From JBKECO01 sp047974745 (lineage in GTDB: Bacteria; Bacillota; Clostridia; Lachnospirales; Lachnospiraceae): a DNA stretch of 64,000 nt. The number at the start of each line of letters is the position of its first letter. Position 1 is the stretch's first letter. Both the position numbers and the translations under genes were made by a program. The notes below the pieces were generated by a model, which was given only the letters and a program-made list of their open reading frames with translations, ran no database searches and was not told the DNA's origin. This document shows, in pieces, positions 17,032 to 25,188 of this stretch. The stretch is from the NCBI GenBank assembly GCA_047974745.1, contig JBKECO010000004.1:31619-95618 (forward strand), given 5' to 3'.

Positions 17032-18373
17032 CTCTCATCCTTTCGTCTCCGTTATTCTCCTCTATGTCAAAGGTAAGGACAAAACCTTTCATCCATGAAC
17101 CTGCTCTTTCATTTTCCAATTCCAATTTTCCATGATGCATCTGTATGATTTTTTGCGCAATGCTAAGTCCCAGCCCATTTCCTCCCTTTGTACTCCTGGC
17201 TGCATCCCCTGTTACAAAGGGCTCAAAAATATGCTTCGCCAGTTCCGGATCGATCGCGACCCCATTGTCCTGGAATCGAATCGTCACTGTCTCTTTGATA
17301 TTCATAGATATAAGCATGGCGGAACCTGCCGGATTATATCGCAAAAAATTGCTTAAGATATTGGCAAAGACTCTTGATATCTGCATTCCATCCAGGGTCA
17401 GATCACAGCGCTCATCCGGAATATCCATTTCCAGTATCATATTTTTTTCCTCGAACTCGGAATAATAAAGCGCAATTGCTTCTCGAAGAAGCTCTGTTAC
17501 GTTATACCTCTCTTTATTTAAACGAAATCCATCGCTGTCTAACTTCACATATTCGAAAAGAAAACGAATTAAATCATCAATGTGTGCAGATTTTGTCTGT
17601 ATCGAATTCAGATATTTTAGCACGGTCTCCGGATCGGTCACGACACCGTCTGAAATTGCTGCAGCATATCCTGAAATGGTCGTGATCGGCGTCTTTAAAT
17701 CATGGGCAATATCAGAAAGCATGAGATTCCTTCTTTTTTCAAATTCTGCTTTATCTCTTGCATTTTCCTCCATCTGACTGGCCATATCATTGAATGAGTC
17801 GCGAATATTCATAAAAACATCATCTGTCACAAAATCCAGTCTTGTTTCCAGACTGCCTTTGCTGACTGCCTCCATAGCATCGGACACCTTACTGATCGGT
17901 TCCCCGATTTTTTTCGAAACAAGTCGACTTAAAAAAAGACCGGCTAATACATAGGGAAGTAATAGCAAAGCCAGGATCATTAAAAACACAAGTGCCAGAC
18001 CGAGATAGTATATGTTCTCTGCCAGCGGACTATTCATTTCTGATGGCAAGCTCGTACCCAGATTTTCATAGGGCAGGGGCAGTCGCAAGAATTTCATCAC
18101 TTCAGAAACACCATTTGACACAAAATCCGGCAGCAGTGAATCTAAAAAAGCAAGCAAAAGTAGTCCAAAAGTCTGGAACAGTCCGGATATGAGCCCCATC
18201 GGTGAATCCACCAGTTTTATATTTGTATAGATCAACAGCTGAGCCAGGAATGGATAAAAATAGCGATAAAGAACCAGACCGATCACACTTTCACAGAAAC
18301 TGACAGCAAAAACGATCAGAACAAATCGATAGACCAGATATTTATTTATTGAACTTTCATGGGATGTTTTCAC
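17015..18373 (-). CDS. Sensor histidine kinase
   Basis: Membrane sensor that phosphorylates the upstream response regulator. The N-terminal part has hydrophobic segments near 15-40, 60-85 and 120-150, with extracytoplasmic loops between them, followed by a HAMP linker (VSKKIGEPISKVSDAMEAVS). HisKA contains DIAHDLKTPITTISGY with the phospho-accepting His; the ATPase domain has the N box NILSNFLRYNPAG and G boxes GVAIDP and KGGNGLGLSIAQKI. Length 452. The start is GTG 18373 with GGAGAAA upstream. Its position between the regulator gene and the exporter suggests it senses a compound handled by the exporter, as in BceRS-like or VraSR-like modules; this is inference. Confidence 0.93.
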   Translation of the reverse strand: MKTSHESSINKYLVYRFVLIVFAVSFCESVIGLVLYRYFYPFLAQLLIYTNIKLVDSPMGLISGLFQTFGLLLLAFLDSLLPDFVSNGVSEVMKFLRLPLPYENLGTSLPSEMNSPLAENIYYLGLALVFLMILALLLLPYVLAGLFLSRLVSKKIGEPISKVSDAMEAVSKGSLETRLDFVTDDVFMNIRDSFNDMASQMEENARDKAEFEKRRNLMLSDIAHDLKTPITTISGYAAAISDGVVTDPETVLKYLNSIQTKSAHIDDLIRFLFEYVKLDSDGFRLNKERYNVTELLREAIALYYSEFEEKNMILEMDIPDERCDLTLDGMQISRVFANILSNFLRYNPAGSAMLISMNIKETVTIRFQDNGVAIDPELAKHIFEPFVTGDAARSTKGGNGLGLSIAQKIIQMHHGKLELENERAGSWMKGFVLTFDIEENNGDERMRDGHFD

Positions 18374-18375
18374 AA

Positions 18376-19137
18376 TTATTTCTCCAGTCGGTAACCTAGA
18401 CCTCGAATCGTTTTAATGTACAAATTTCCATCCTCTGCTAATTTTGCACGCAGCTTGCTGATACAGACCATAATATTATTATCTGCAACGATAAATTCTT
18501 CATCCCATCCATGCTCGAATAGCTGTTGTTTTGTAAATACCTTTTGCGGATGTTCCATGAACAGCTTCATGATCTTAAACTCAACCGAAGTCAGCTCAAT
18601 CGCCGTCTCACCCCTGTATAGCATACAGGAATTCAGATCCAGCATGAGATCCCTGACTGTAAGCGTATCCAACTTCGCCTGACAGGAGCCAAGGGAATAG
18701 AAGCGCCGTAGATTGGACTGTACACGGGCGATCAGCTCCAATGGATTAAAGGGTTTGCCCAGGTAGTCGTCTGCTCCTAACCCAAGTCCGAGAATTTTAT
18801 CTGCATCCTCTGTTTTTGCGGAAAGAATCAGTACCGGAATATTGCTCGTTTCTCTTATTTTTTTCAAAAGATGGAAGCCATCGATTCCCGGCATCATAAC
18901 ATCAAGAATCGCCATATTGATATCCTGCCCCTGCTCACTCTCCATTATGGCTGCTGCTTCGATTCCGGTAGCAGCTTCGATTATGTTATAATTCTCTTTT
19001 TCAAGGTAGATTCTTAAAATATCCCGGATTTCAGGCTCATCATCTGCGATCAGAATCGTATAGGTATTCACGTTTGTGCCCTGACTCCTAGTTTGATTTG
19101 CCGTTTGCATTGTACTTTGCTTCATATTTTGCTTCAT
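18376..19137 (-). CDS. OmpR-family response regulator
   Basis: DNA-binding partner of the adjacent kinase. The receiver domain has the acidic pair ADDEPE (31-36), phosphorylation site Asp79 (ILDVMMPGIDG), and the conserved Lys in LSAKTED; the winged-helix domain covers the last 100 residues (LTSVEFKIMKLFMEHP ... FIVADNNIMVCISKLRAKL ... IKTIRGLGYRLEK). An additional 25-residue Gln/Thr/Asn-rich N-terminus precedes the receiver. The ATG overlaps the TAA of the DUF975 gene (TAATG) with AGGTGATG upstream; an internal GTG just before NTYTILIADDE is an alternative start that would give a standard length. Confidence 0.94.
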   Translation of the reverse strand: MKQNMKQSTMQTANQTRSQGTNVNTYTILIADDEPEIRDILRIYLEKENYNIIEAATGIEAAAIMESEQGQDINMAILDVMMPGIDGFHLLKKIRETSNIPVLILSAKTEDADKILGLGLGADDYLGKPFNPLELIARVQSNLRRFYSLGSCQAKLDTLTVRDLMLDLNSCMLYRGETAIELTSVEFKIMKLFMEHPQKVFTKQQLFEHGWDEEFIVADNNIMVCISKLRAKLAEDGNLYIKTIRGLGYRLEK

Positions 19138-19928
19138 TACATCACCTGCTTATTCATTTCACTCATGAAATGTGCTTCCTGATCTGTGCTTCTTTTTAAA
19201 GCCAGATATAATTCAGCATTCGTCTGGTTTCGATATGGGTTTACATAAAAGATACTCAGGAGTCCGAAGGTAAAAAAGCTAAGTAAATCCCATCCCAAAA
19301 AAGACAGGTCGAGGACGAAAGCTCGCCATTTCTGTCCATGCATCATCTCTTTACTCATTCGAAACGCTTCTTTTCTTCCAAGTTGAGGCTGATCGCTTAA
19401 GATATAGTTGATCATTCTGTATTCGTAAGCCTTTACGATTCCGGGAACGATTAGCAGAAGTGTCCAGAGAAACTGGAACAAATCTCGATAGAACATGGTT
19501 TCGATAATAGTTTTATACCTATGATCAAATGCATATCCCACTTCACTGACCTGTGCCTTTTTTCCATGATTTTGAACAAAGAACCTGGTGACACCCACCA
19601 ACAGTGGATTGACCACAAGTATCCTGACTGCCATCGAAATACCAATAATAATTATAAGTACAAAAAGGAACACGAACACGATTAGGATGCCTGCTGCAAC
19701 CATTCCCATCTCTAATGCCGGCTCACTCATGATCTGATCCAAACTTTCTGCATTATCCGAATTGGTGTCATATTCACTTCCTGTTTCAAACCCCGACATA
19801 CTGCTGGTGAACTGCACCACAACACTGCCCGAGAATACAACTATTAAAATGGAGATCAATATTGATTTCCAATAGTTACTATGAATGCTGCTTTTGGCCT
19901 GAGTTTTTAATTCTTTCCTTGACCACAT
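19137..19928 (-). CDS. DUF975 family integral membrane protein
   Basis: Polytopic membrane protein of unknown function. The start MWSRKELKTQAKSSIHSNYW followed by hydrophobic segments fits DUF975. Five to six membrane segments are visible (around 22-45, 75-110, 145-175, 200-235), with the typical LIVPGIVKAYEYRMINYIL stretch. Length 263. It is the first gene of the operon that continues with the two-component system and the exporter, translationally coupled to the regulator. Its place suggests a role in sensing or export, but no mechanism is known. Confidence 0.8.
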   Translation of the reverse strand: MWSRKELKTQAKSSIHSNYWKSILISILIVVFSGSVVVQFTSSMSGFETGSEYDTNSDNAESLDQIMSEPALEMGMVAAGILIVFVFLFVLIIIIGISMAVRILVVNPLLVGVTRFFVQNHGKKAQVSEVGYAFDHRYKTIIETMFYRDLFQFLWTLLLIVPGIVKAYEYRMINYILSDQPQLGRKEAFRMSKEMMHGQKWRAFVLDLSFLGWDLLSFFTFGLLSIFYVNPYRNQTNAELYLALKRSTDQEAHFMSEMNKQVM

Positions 19929-19980
19929 GTGTATGACCTCACTTTCATCTATCTATATGATTTCATTCTATCTCATCATC

Positions 19981-20031
19981 CTTAACGAAAAAATGCTAAA
20001 ACCTTAACATAACCTTAAAATGTGATATAAT
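19981..20031. promoter_or_regulatory. Divergent control region with repeated CTTAAC boxes
   Basis: Plus-strand promoter TTAACA (20004-20009), 16-base spacer, TATAAT (20026-20031) for the DJ-1 gene. CTTAAC occurs at 19981 and 20003, and CTTAAA at 20014, that is in an 11-base register (0, 22, 33), the spacing typical of OmpR/PhoP-class operators. The divergent operon encodes such a regulator, so autoregulation is plausible but inferred. No good minus-strand promoter could be fixed. Confidence 0.55.
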
Positions 20032-20067
20032 TCAACTATCAATCACCAATATCTGAGGAGGTATGTT

Positions 20068-20628
20068 ATGAATCCTATCGCAATATTCGCAGCGGATGGC
20101 TGTGAAGAAATTGAAGCTTTGACTGTTGTTGACTTGCTCCGTCGGGCAGATTTACACATTGATATAATATCCATCAATGGAACACTGCTTGTCACAGGCT
20201 CCCATAATATCAGATTTGAAGCAGATGCTGTTATTGAATCACTGGATCTTTCTTCTTATGATGGAATCATTTTACCGGGTGGCATGCCAGGGACCAGGCA
20301 TCTAGCCAATAACAGCTATGTAATCGATGCGCTGCACCAATTCTTTCAAGCCGGCAAGCTGATTGCTGCTATCTGTGCTGCACCTAGCATACTCGGTCAG
20401 GAGGGGCTGCTTCAAGGGATCACAGCAACCTGTTATCCAGGCTATGAAGATAAACTGACAGGTGCCAACTATTCTGCTTTCCCGGTGATAAAATCCGAGC
20501 ATATTATAACCAGTCGCAGCATGGGAACAGCAATCGACTTTGCTCTTGAGATCATACGCTATTTTCAGGACGATGAGAATGCAGAGCGGATCCGTAAGGC
20601 AATCGTTTATCAACAGGAGGATCGCTAA
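20068..20628 (+). CDS. DJ-1/PfpI family protein
   Basis: Class I glutamine amidotransferase-like protein of the DJ-1 subfamily, variously linked to glyoxalase/deglycase or chaperone activity. The nucleophile elbow is AAICAAPSILG with Cys103, the partner glutamate is in DGCEEIEAL (Glu16), and GGMPGTRHL forms the oxyanion region. The 186-residue length fits. TGAGGAGG precedes the ATG. Its stop codon is directly followed by the ATG of the CYTH gene, so the two are coexpressed. The exact reaction cannot be assigned from sequence. Confidence 0.88.
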   Translation: MNPIAIFAADGCEEIEALTVVDLLRRADLHIDIISINGTLLVTGSHNIRFEADAVIESLDLSSYDGIILPGGMPGTRHLANNSYVIDALHQFFQAGKLIAAICAAPSILGQEGLLQGITATCYPGYEDKLTGANYSAFPVIKSEHIITSRSMGTAIDFALEIIRYFQDDENAERIRKAIVYQQEDR

Positions 20629-21093
20629 ATGGAGATCGAGCGTAAATTCTTAATAAAAGCTCTCCCAAAAGATTACCTGACATACCCGTTTCACCAGATC
20701 TCGCAAGCATATCTTTGTACCAGTCCGGTCGTTCGGATCAGGCAGTCAGATCAGGATTTTATTCTTACTTATAAAGGCGGCGGTATGTTATCCAGAGAAG
20801 AATACAACCTTCCTTTGACGGAAACAGCTTTTCTCCATCTCCTAAAAAAAGCCGATGGCCGTATTATTACAAAAAAAAGATATCTGATCCCCTATCTGGA
20901 AAAGTATATCATAGAGCTTGATCTTTTCGAAAATGAACTTGCTCCGTTGATCTGCGCAGAGGTGGAATTTGCTTCAGAAGCAGAGGCACTTGCATTTATT
21001 CCTCCCGACTGGTTCGGGGAAGATGTCACATTTTTAGAGGAATATAAAAATAGTTACCTGAGTAGGAATATTCAGAAAAACGGCTGCGATTAA
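20629..21093 (+). CDS. CYTH domain protein (triphosphate tunnel enzyme family)
   Basis: The protein begins MEIERKFLIK, the ExExK signature of the CYTH superfamily (triphosphatases, class IV adenylate cyclases). Further tunnel residues are visible in VVRIRQSD, FILTYKGGG, ITKKRYLIPY, IIELDLFE and CAEVEFASEAEA. Length 154 corresponds to the short bacterial inorganic tripolyphosphatase-like group. CAGGAGG lies in the end of the DJ-1 gene, and there is no intergenic base. Its last codons form half of a terminator stem shared with the convergent DUF1653 gene. Confidence 0.9.
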   Translation: MEIERKFLIKALPKDYLTYPFHQISQAYLCTSPVVRIRQSDQDFILTYKGGGMLSREEYNLPLTETAFLHLLKKADGRIITKKRYLIPYLEKYIIELDLFENELAPLICAEVEFASEAEALAFIPPDWFGEDVTFLEEYKNSYLSRNIQKNGCD

Positions 21094-21103
21094 CGCAGCC
21101 GTT
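21079..21103. terminator. Bidirectional terminator shared by two convergent genes
   Basis: Perfect 10-bp stem AACGGCTGCG/CGCAGCCGTT with loop ATTAA. The TAA of the plus-strand gene (21091-21093) and the TAA of the minus-strand gene (21092-21090) both lie in the five-base loop. AAAAA on the left serves as U-tract for the minus strand; the plus strand has TCTGTTT. Confidence 0.85.
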
Positions 21104-21638
21104 CTGTTTCATATTTTGTAAACGTCTTGAGGCAATTCTCAAGTTCCTTAAATCTTTGCTCTATTGGACCTTCGTCAATTACAATGTCCAAAGCTACAGC
21201 ATAATCATCAATCAGCTTATCCGTCATTCTATTTTTTTGTGAATACAGCATATCCAGCTTTTGTTCGAAGGTCTCTAATTCCAAAAAACGCAACAGCACA
21301 GGATCCACTTCCTCTTCTATAGAATTCAGATCCATCACGTGTATTCCCTCGACCTCGATCGCAAGATCCTTGGCCGACTCATCCGAATCCGTTTGATCAC
21401 CGACTGAGCTTATCAGCTCAAACCGATAGGTCTGTTCCGATTCCGGATACTTCTCTTTATCCACCTCACTAATAAACATGGCAAGGGGTCTGACGTAGTG
21501 CTTAAAATCTCCATATAGTGCTTGATATACGACCATCTGCTCCCCGGTTTCAGAATGAGAGGCAACTGCCAGAATCTGATAAAGATGATTTTTAAAATGT
21601 CTGTAGATGTCACCTTGTCTTGGTGTCCTGTTGTTCAT
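21090..21638 (-). CDS. DUF1653 domain protein
   Basis: The first 65 residues (RQGDIYRHFKNHLYQILAVA ... MVVYQALYGD ... YVRPLAMFISEVD) match DUF1653, a small domain of unknown function usually standing alone. Here it is followed by about 115 additional residues, mostly acidic and helical, ending in a basic tail. Soluble, presumably cytoplasmic. It lies 24 bases downstream of the membrane coiled-coil gene on the same strand and probably shares its promoter. The function of neither protein is known to me. Confidence 0.78.
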   Translation of the reverse strand: MNNRTPRQGDIYRHFKNHLYQILAVASHSETGEQMVVYQALYGDFKHYVRPLAMFISEVDKEKYPESEQTYRFELISSVGDQTDSDESAKDLAIEVEGIHVMDLNSIEEEVDPVLLRFLELETFEQKLDMLYSQKNRMTDKLIDDYAVALDIVIDEGPIEQRFKELENCLKTFTKYETERLR

Positions 21639-21662
21639 TGTTTCATCCTCACTGTTCCTTTG

Positions 21663-22286
21663 TTATGGCTGTGCCTGAACACGATTGAGCATATCCATTC
21701 CTTCGGCCAGAAAATCTCTTTCGTAGCTGAACTTTACCTGATATCCAGTTGTCAGAAGATCATAGATATCCGTGACGAGCTGTGCCTGTCCGGAACTGTT
21801 CTTCATAACATCATACTCAGCCTCTATCCCTGCTTTCTCAGCAGTCCTAACGAACTTTATCTCATCGATCCTCTCATCATTAACATTTTTTATGGATCGG
21901 TTCAGTATCTCAGTTCCGCCCGTTCTGGTGGTTTGTTCATTCTTCTTTTCACGCAACTGTCTTTGATATTGTTCCTGCGCTCGCTTCTTCTCATTTTCAA
22001 TTCTTCTTCTCTGCTCTGCTTCCTGTCGTTCTGCTGCCACTTTCTTTGAGCGCTTTATTTCTTTTTGTATTTCTTTTTCAGATCTGCTCGAACGATACTC
22101 TGATGATGTTGTATATTTCTTCTCTATTTCTTCTATTGTAGTCTTATTATTCGTCTCTGTCATTTTTTTGATATCATTTGCCAGATTCCCGATATCTTCA
22201 AGAAGAGTCGGAGTCTTCTTTTTTCCCTTTTTCGTTAAACTTCCAACCACCGAAATGATAATAACAACTATAAAAATTAGTTCCAT
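21663..22286 (-). CDS. Single-pass membrane protein with long charged coiled coil
   Basis: Not recognised as a named family. It starts with a hydrophobic helix (residues 2-17, LIFIVVIIISVVGSL) followed by a basic stop-transfer stretch KKGKKK, then a Glu/Lys/Arg/Gln-rich helical region (about 30-125) with heptad-like spacing, and a C-terminal part (130-207) with mixed composition. The topology predicts an N-terminal anchor with the bulk in the cytoplasm. AAAGGAG precedes the ATG. A good divergent promoter (TTGTTT-17-TATAAT) drives it. Such proteins may act as membrane scaffolds; this is speculation. Confidence 0.7.
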   Translation of the reverse strand: MELIFIVVIIISVVGSLTKKGKKKTPTLLEDIGNLANDIKKMTETNNKTTIEEIEKKYTTSSEYRSSRSEKEIQKEIKRSKKVAAERQEAEQRRRIENEKKRAQEQYQRQLREKKNEQTTRTGGTEILNRSIKNVNDERIDEIKFVRTAEKAGIEAEYDVMKNSSGQAQLVTDIYDLLTTGYQVKFSYERDFLAEGMDMLNRVQAQP

Positions 22287-22339
22287 AAATTGCTCCTTTT
22301 ATCGATGGACACTGACAATCGATTCTATTTGTTTGGTTC

Positions 22340-22368
22340 ATTATACACAATGTACAATAATTAAACAA
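22340..22368 (-). promoter_or_regulatory. Promoter of the membrane coiled-coil/DUF1653 pair
   Basis: On the minus strand TTGTTT (22368-22363), 17-base spacer, TATAAT (22345-22340). Confidence 0.75.
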
Positions 22369-22405
22369 TAAAAAGTAGGCAATTTACTTTTTTCACTGGA
22401 AAAGA

Positions 22406-22434
22406 TTTACAAACCTATGGCGACTCACTATAAT
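22406..22434 (+). promoter_or_regulatory. Promoter of the potassium uptake genes
   Basis: TTTACA (22406-22411), 17-base spacer, TATAAT (22429-22434). Between this and the divergent promoter lies AAAAGTA-N7-TACTTTT (22371-22391), a possible operator. Because the ATG at 22417 is inside this promoter, translation must start further downstream. Confidence 0.8.
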
Positions 22435-22473
22435 ATGAGTAATTGCAAACAAAGGAGAAGAATAAAAAAAATT

Positions 22474-23817
22474 ATGTTTTCAAAACTAATAAGCCGACTG
22501 TCAGGTACACAACTGATAGCATCCGGCTTTATCGTAATTATTTTGACTGGCACGATCTTACTTACACTCCCTATCTCTTCCAGAAGTGGTATCAGTACGG
22601 ATTTTCTTACCGCATTATTTACTGCAACCAGTGCGACCTGTGTAACAGGACTTGTAGTTGTAGATACCTTCAGTTACTGGTCAGTTTTTGGGCAGGTCGT
22701 CATTCTGGCTCTGATTCAGATCGGTGGACTTGGATTCATCTCACTTGGTGTAACCGTTTCCATTATTCTAGGCCGTAAAATTGGTCTGAAGCAGCGAGGT
22801 CTCATACGAGAAAGTCTGAGTGTGCTGGAGCTGGGTGGTATGGTACGGCTCACAAAGAGGGTAATCAAAGGAACTCTTTTTTTTGAGACAGTGGGTGCCA
22901 TCCTGCTTTCCATTCGATTCATTCCAATGCTTGGTGTTCCCCGGGGAATCTATTATGCGATCTTTCATTCCGTTTCTGCCTTTTGTAATGCAGGTTTTGA
23001 TTTGATGGGGCGATTTTCACCTTTCTCATCCCTGACTTCATTCTATGATGACCCCCTCATTGTACTGACGATCGTTTTTCTGATTGTAGTCGGAGGACTT
23101 GGCTTTTTGGTCTGGAATGATATTTGGAACCACCATTTCACCTTTCGAAAGTACTCGCTCCATACGAAGATTGTTCTAAGTGCTACACTGACTTTAATTA
23201 TTGGCGGTGCCATTTTATTCTATCTCATTGAAAATGGTAATGTATATTCTGGTATGAGTATCCAGGGCAAAATTTTAAGCTCGATATTTTCATCTGTCAC
23301 ACCAAGAACTGCAGGATTCAATACCACTGACACAGGTGCCCTGACGGATGGTGGAAAGCTATTAACGATTATCCTGATGTTCGTGGGTGGTGCTCCGGGT
23401 TCGACAGCCGGTGGAATTAAGGTCACAACCTTATTCGTTCTTTTGATTTATTTAAAATCCACTCTGACTAGAACTGTTGGCTCGAATGCATTTGGAAGGC
23501 GTTTGGACGAAAGTGCGATTCAAAAAGCTGCTGCAGTGCTTTGTACTAATATGTTACTGGGTCTAGTCGCAACGCTTACAATCTGTTCTATACAAGGTTT
23601 TAGTGCCATCGACAGTCTACTTGAGGTTTTCTCAGCCATCGGTACGGTAGGCATGAGTGCCGGATTGACCGGTCAGTTAAATACAGCCTCAAGGCTGATC
23701 ATAATACTATTGATGTACCTTGGGCGTGTCGGATCTTTATCCTTCGCAATGTCATTGACAGACAAAAAGAAAATTGCCCATGTAATGCAGCCAGTAGAAC
23801 GAATCATAATCGGATAG
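22474..23817 (+). CDS. Trk/Ktr potassium uptake membrane subunit
   Basis: Ion-translocating subunit of the KtrB/TrkH superfamily; four M1-P-M2 repeats form the channel. Selectivity-filter-like loops are visible as TSATCVTGLVV, HSVSAFCNAGFDL, TPRTAGFNTTD and SAIGTVGMSAGLT. Start set at ATG 22474 (447 residues) because upstream in-frame ATGs precede the inferred transcription start; AAAGGAG is rather far (16 bases), so a nearer non-ATG start such as ATT 22471 cannot be excluded. Gene and its RCK partner are 18 bases apart. The size is closer to KtrB than to TrkH. Confidence 0.93.
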   Translation: MFSKLISRLSGTQLIASGFIVIILTGTILLTLPISSRSGISTDFLTALFTATSATCVTGLVVVDTFSYWSVFGQVVILALIQIGGLGFISLGVTVSIILGRKIGLKQRGLIRESLSVLELGGMVRLTKRVIKGTLFFETVGAILLSIRFIPMLGVPRGIYYAIFHSVSAFCNAGFDLMGRFSPFSSLTSFYDDPLIVLTIVFLIVVGGLGFLVWNDIWNHHFTFRKYSLHTKIVLSATLTLIIGGAILFYLIENGNVYSGMSIQGKILSSIFSSVTPRTAGFNTTDTGALTDGGKLLTIILMFVGGAPGSTAGGIKVTTLFVLLIYLKSTLTRTVGSNAFGRRLDESAIQKAAAVLCTNMLLGLVATLTICSIQGFSAIDSLLEVFSAIGTVGMSAGLTGQLNTASRLIIILLMYLGRVGSLSFAMSLTDKKKIAHVMQPVERIIIG

Positions 23818-23835
23818 CTAAAGCAGGAGGAAAAC

Positions 23836-24489
23836 ATGAAATCCATATTAATGATAGGAATGGGGCGTTTTGGAACCCATCTTTGTATGAACTTATCCAA
23901 ACTGGATAATGAAATCATGATCGTAGATCAGCATGAAGAATTACTCGAGGATCTTCTTCCTTTTGTAACAAGTGCAAAGATCGGCGACTGTACTAATATT
24001 AAAGTTCTGGAGAGTCTTGGTGTTGGCAACTTTGATCTGTGTATTGTTTGCATCGGAAATAACTTCCAGAGCAGCCTTGAAATTACCTCGCTGTTAAAAG
24101 ATCTGGGTGCAAAACGAGTCGTCAGCAAGGCGAACCGTGATATACACGCCAAGTTCTTATTAAGGAACGGTGCTGATCAGGTCATCTTCCCAGATCGTGA
24201 TATTGCCCAGAGACTTGCGGTGAGTCTTTCTGCTGACGAAGTATTTGACTACATTAACCTTGCAGATGGGTATTCCATCTATGAAATTGCTCCTCTGCAA
24301 TCCTGGATCGGCAAGACAATTCTTGGCGTGAACTTTCGAGCAAAATACAATGTCAGTATCATCGGGATCAAGACAGGTGGACATACCCATCTTCTGCCTG
24401 ATGCAAATTACGTATTTCGACCTGATGAACATCTAATGATCATCGGACATAAGAATGACGTTGACAAGATCCTAATGAAGCATCATTAA
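23836..24489 (+). CDS. Ktr/Trk potassium uptake regulatory subunit (RCK domain)
   Basis: Cytoplasmic gating ring subunit binding nucleotides. N-terminal Rossmann motif is MIGMGRFGTHL, with the acidic end of beta-2 in IMIVDQHEE; residues 1-130 form RCK_N (TrkA_N) and the rest RCK_C (TrkA_C), which often binds ATP/ADP or c-di-AMP. Length 217 agrees with KtrA. AGGAGG precedes the ATG. It follows the membrane subunit in the same transcript and is closed by a terminator. Confidence 0.94.
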   Translation: MKSILMIGMGRFGTHLCMNLSKLDNEIMIVDQHEELLEDLLPFVTSAKIGDCTNIKVLESLGVGNFDLCIVCIGNNFQSSLEITSLLKDLGAKRVVSKANRDIHAKFLLRNGADQVIFPDRDIAQRLAVSLSADEVFDYINLADGYSIYEIAPLQSWIGKTILGVNFRAKYNVSIIGIKTGGHTHLLPDANYVFRPDEHLMIIGHKNDVDKILMKHH

Positions 24490-24529
24490 TCTATTGTCAA
24501 ATCATTGTATCCTTTCGAATATCCAAAAA

Positions 24530-24558
24530 AACCTCCCGGATCGTGTCTGGGAGGTTTT
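24530..24558. terminator. Bidirectional terminator between ktr genes and the liv-linked kinase gene
   Basis: AACCTCCC (24530-24537) pairs with GGGAGGTT (24549-24556); TTTTCTTT follows on the plus strand and the run of A bases before it gives a U-tract on the minus strand. Confidence 0.88.
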
Positions 24559-24560
24559 CT

Positions 24561-25181
24561 TTATTGAAGATCTAACAAAACATCTTTTACAAGTTTGGCT
24601 AATTTATCATAGCTCATAGATGTGGTATCCATACAAAAGTCATAATTTCTGGCATCATACCAGTCGAGACCTCCTGTATAGTATTTGTAGTAATCTGCTC
24701 TGTATTTGTCTATTTTTTCTATCTTTTTGATAATATCTGCTTCACTTCCACCATTCTGTTTCATCACACGAGCGATACAATCTTCACGGGGAGCATAAAA
24801 GAAAAGCCTGACTACATTGTCGAAATCCCTCAAAATATAATCTGCGCAACGCCCTATGATCACACAGGATTCCTCCTCAGCCAATTCCCGAATTACCTTC
24901 GCCTGGTAATTGAACAGATTTTCTTCTGATGCAAAATCATCACTATCCGGTGATAGAACTACACCTTTATAATGCTTTTTTGCAATCCGAAAGATCGGTG
25001 ACGTTTCCAGTCTCTCATCCACTTTTCCAAAAAGACCTTCATTTATACCGCTTTCATCCGATGCAAGACGCAAAAGCTCTCTGTCATAATAATTGATGCC
25101 CAATTCTGTGGCAAGCAGCTTTCCAAGTGTACGTCCGCCGCTTCCATAGCTTCTGGCAATTGTAATTACCTGTTTACCCAT
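24561..25181 (-). CDS. Cytidylate kinase-like family protein
   Basis: P-loop-like NMP kinase relative (Cytidylate_kin2 type). The N-terminus GKQVITIARSYGSGGRTLGKLLA carries the modified loop GSGGRTLG instead of GxxxxGKS, characteristic of this family. CVIIGRCADYIL and the lid region RVMKQN ... KKIEKIDKYRADYYKYYTG are also typical. Length 206. True substrate is unknown; canonical Cmk is a different protein. It lies 7 bases after livF and would be the last gene of the liv operon, an arrangement without an obvious biochemical reason. Confidence 0.85.
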   Translation of the reverse strand: MGKQVITIARSYGSGGRTLGKLLATELGINYYDRELLRLASDESGINEGLFGKVDERLETSPIFRIAKKHYKGVVLSPDSDDFASEENLFNYQAKVIRELAEEESCVIIGRCADYILRDFDNVVRLFFYAPREDCIARVMKQNGGSEADIIKKIEKIDKYRADYYKYYTGGLDWYDARNYDFCMDTTSMSYDKLAKLVKDVLLDLQ

Positions 25182-25188
25182 TATGCAC

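Noticed and set aside
22417..22473. Upstream start for the potassium channel subunit
   Set aside because: The ATG is within the 17-base spacer of a near-perfect promoter, before the expected transcription start.
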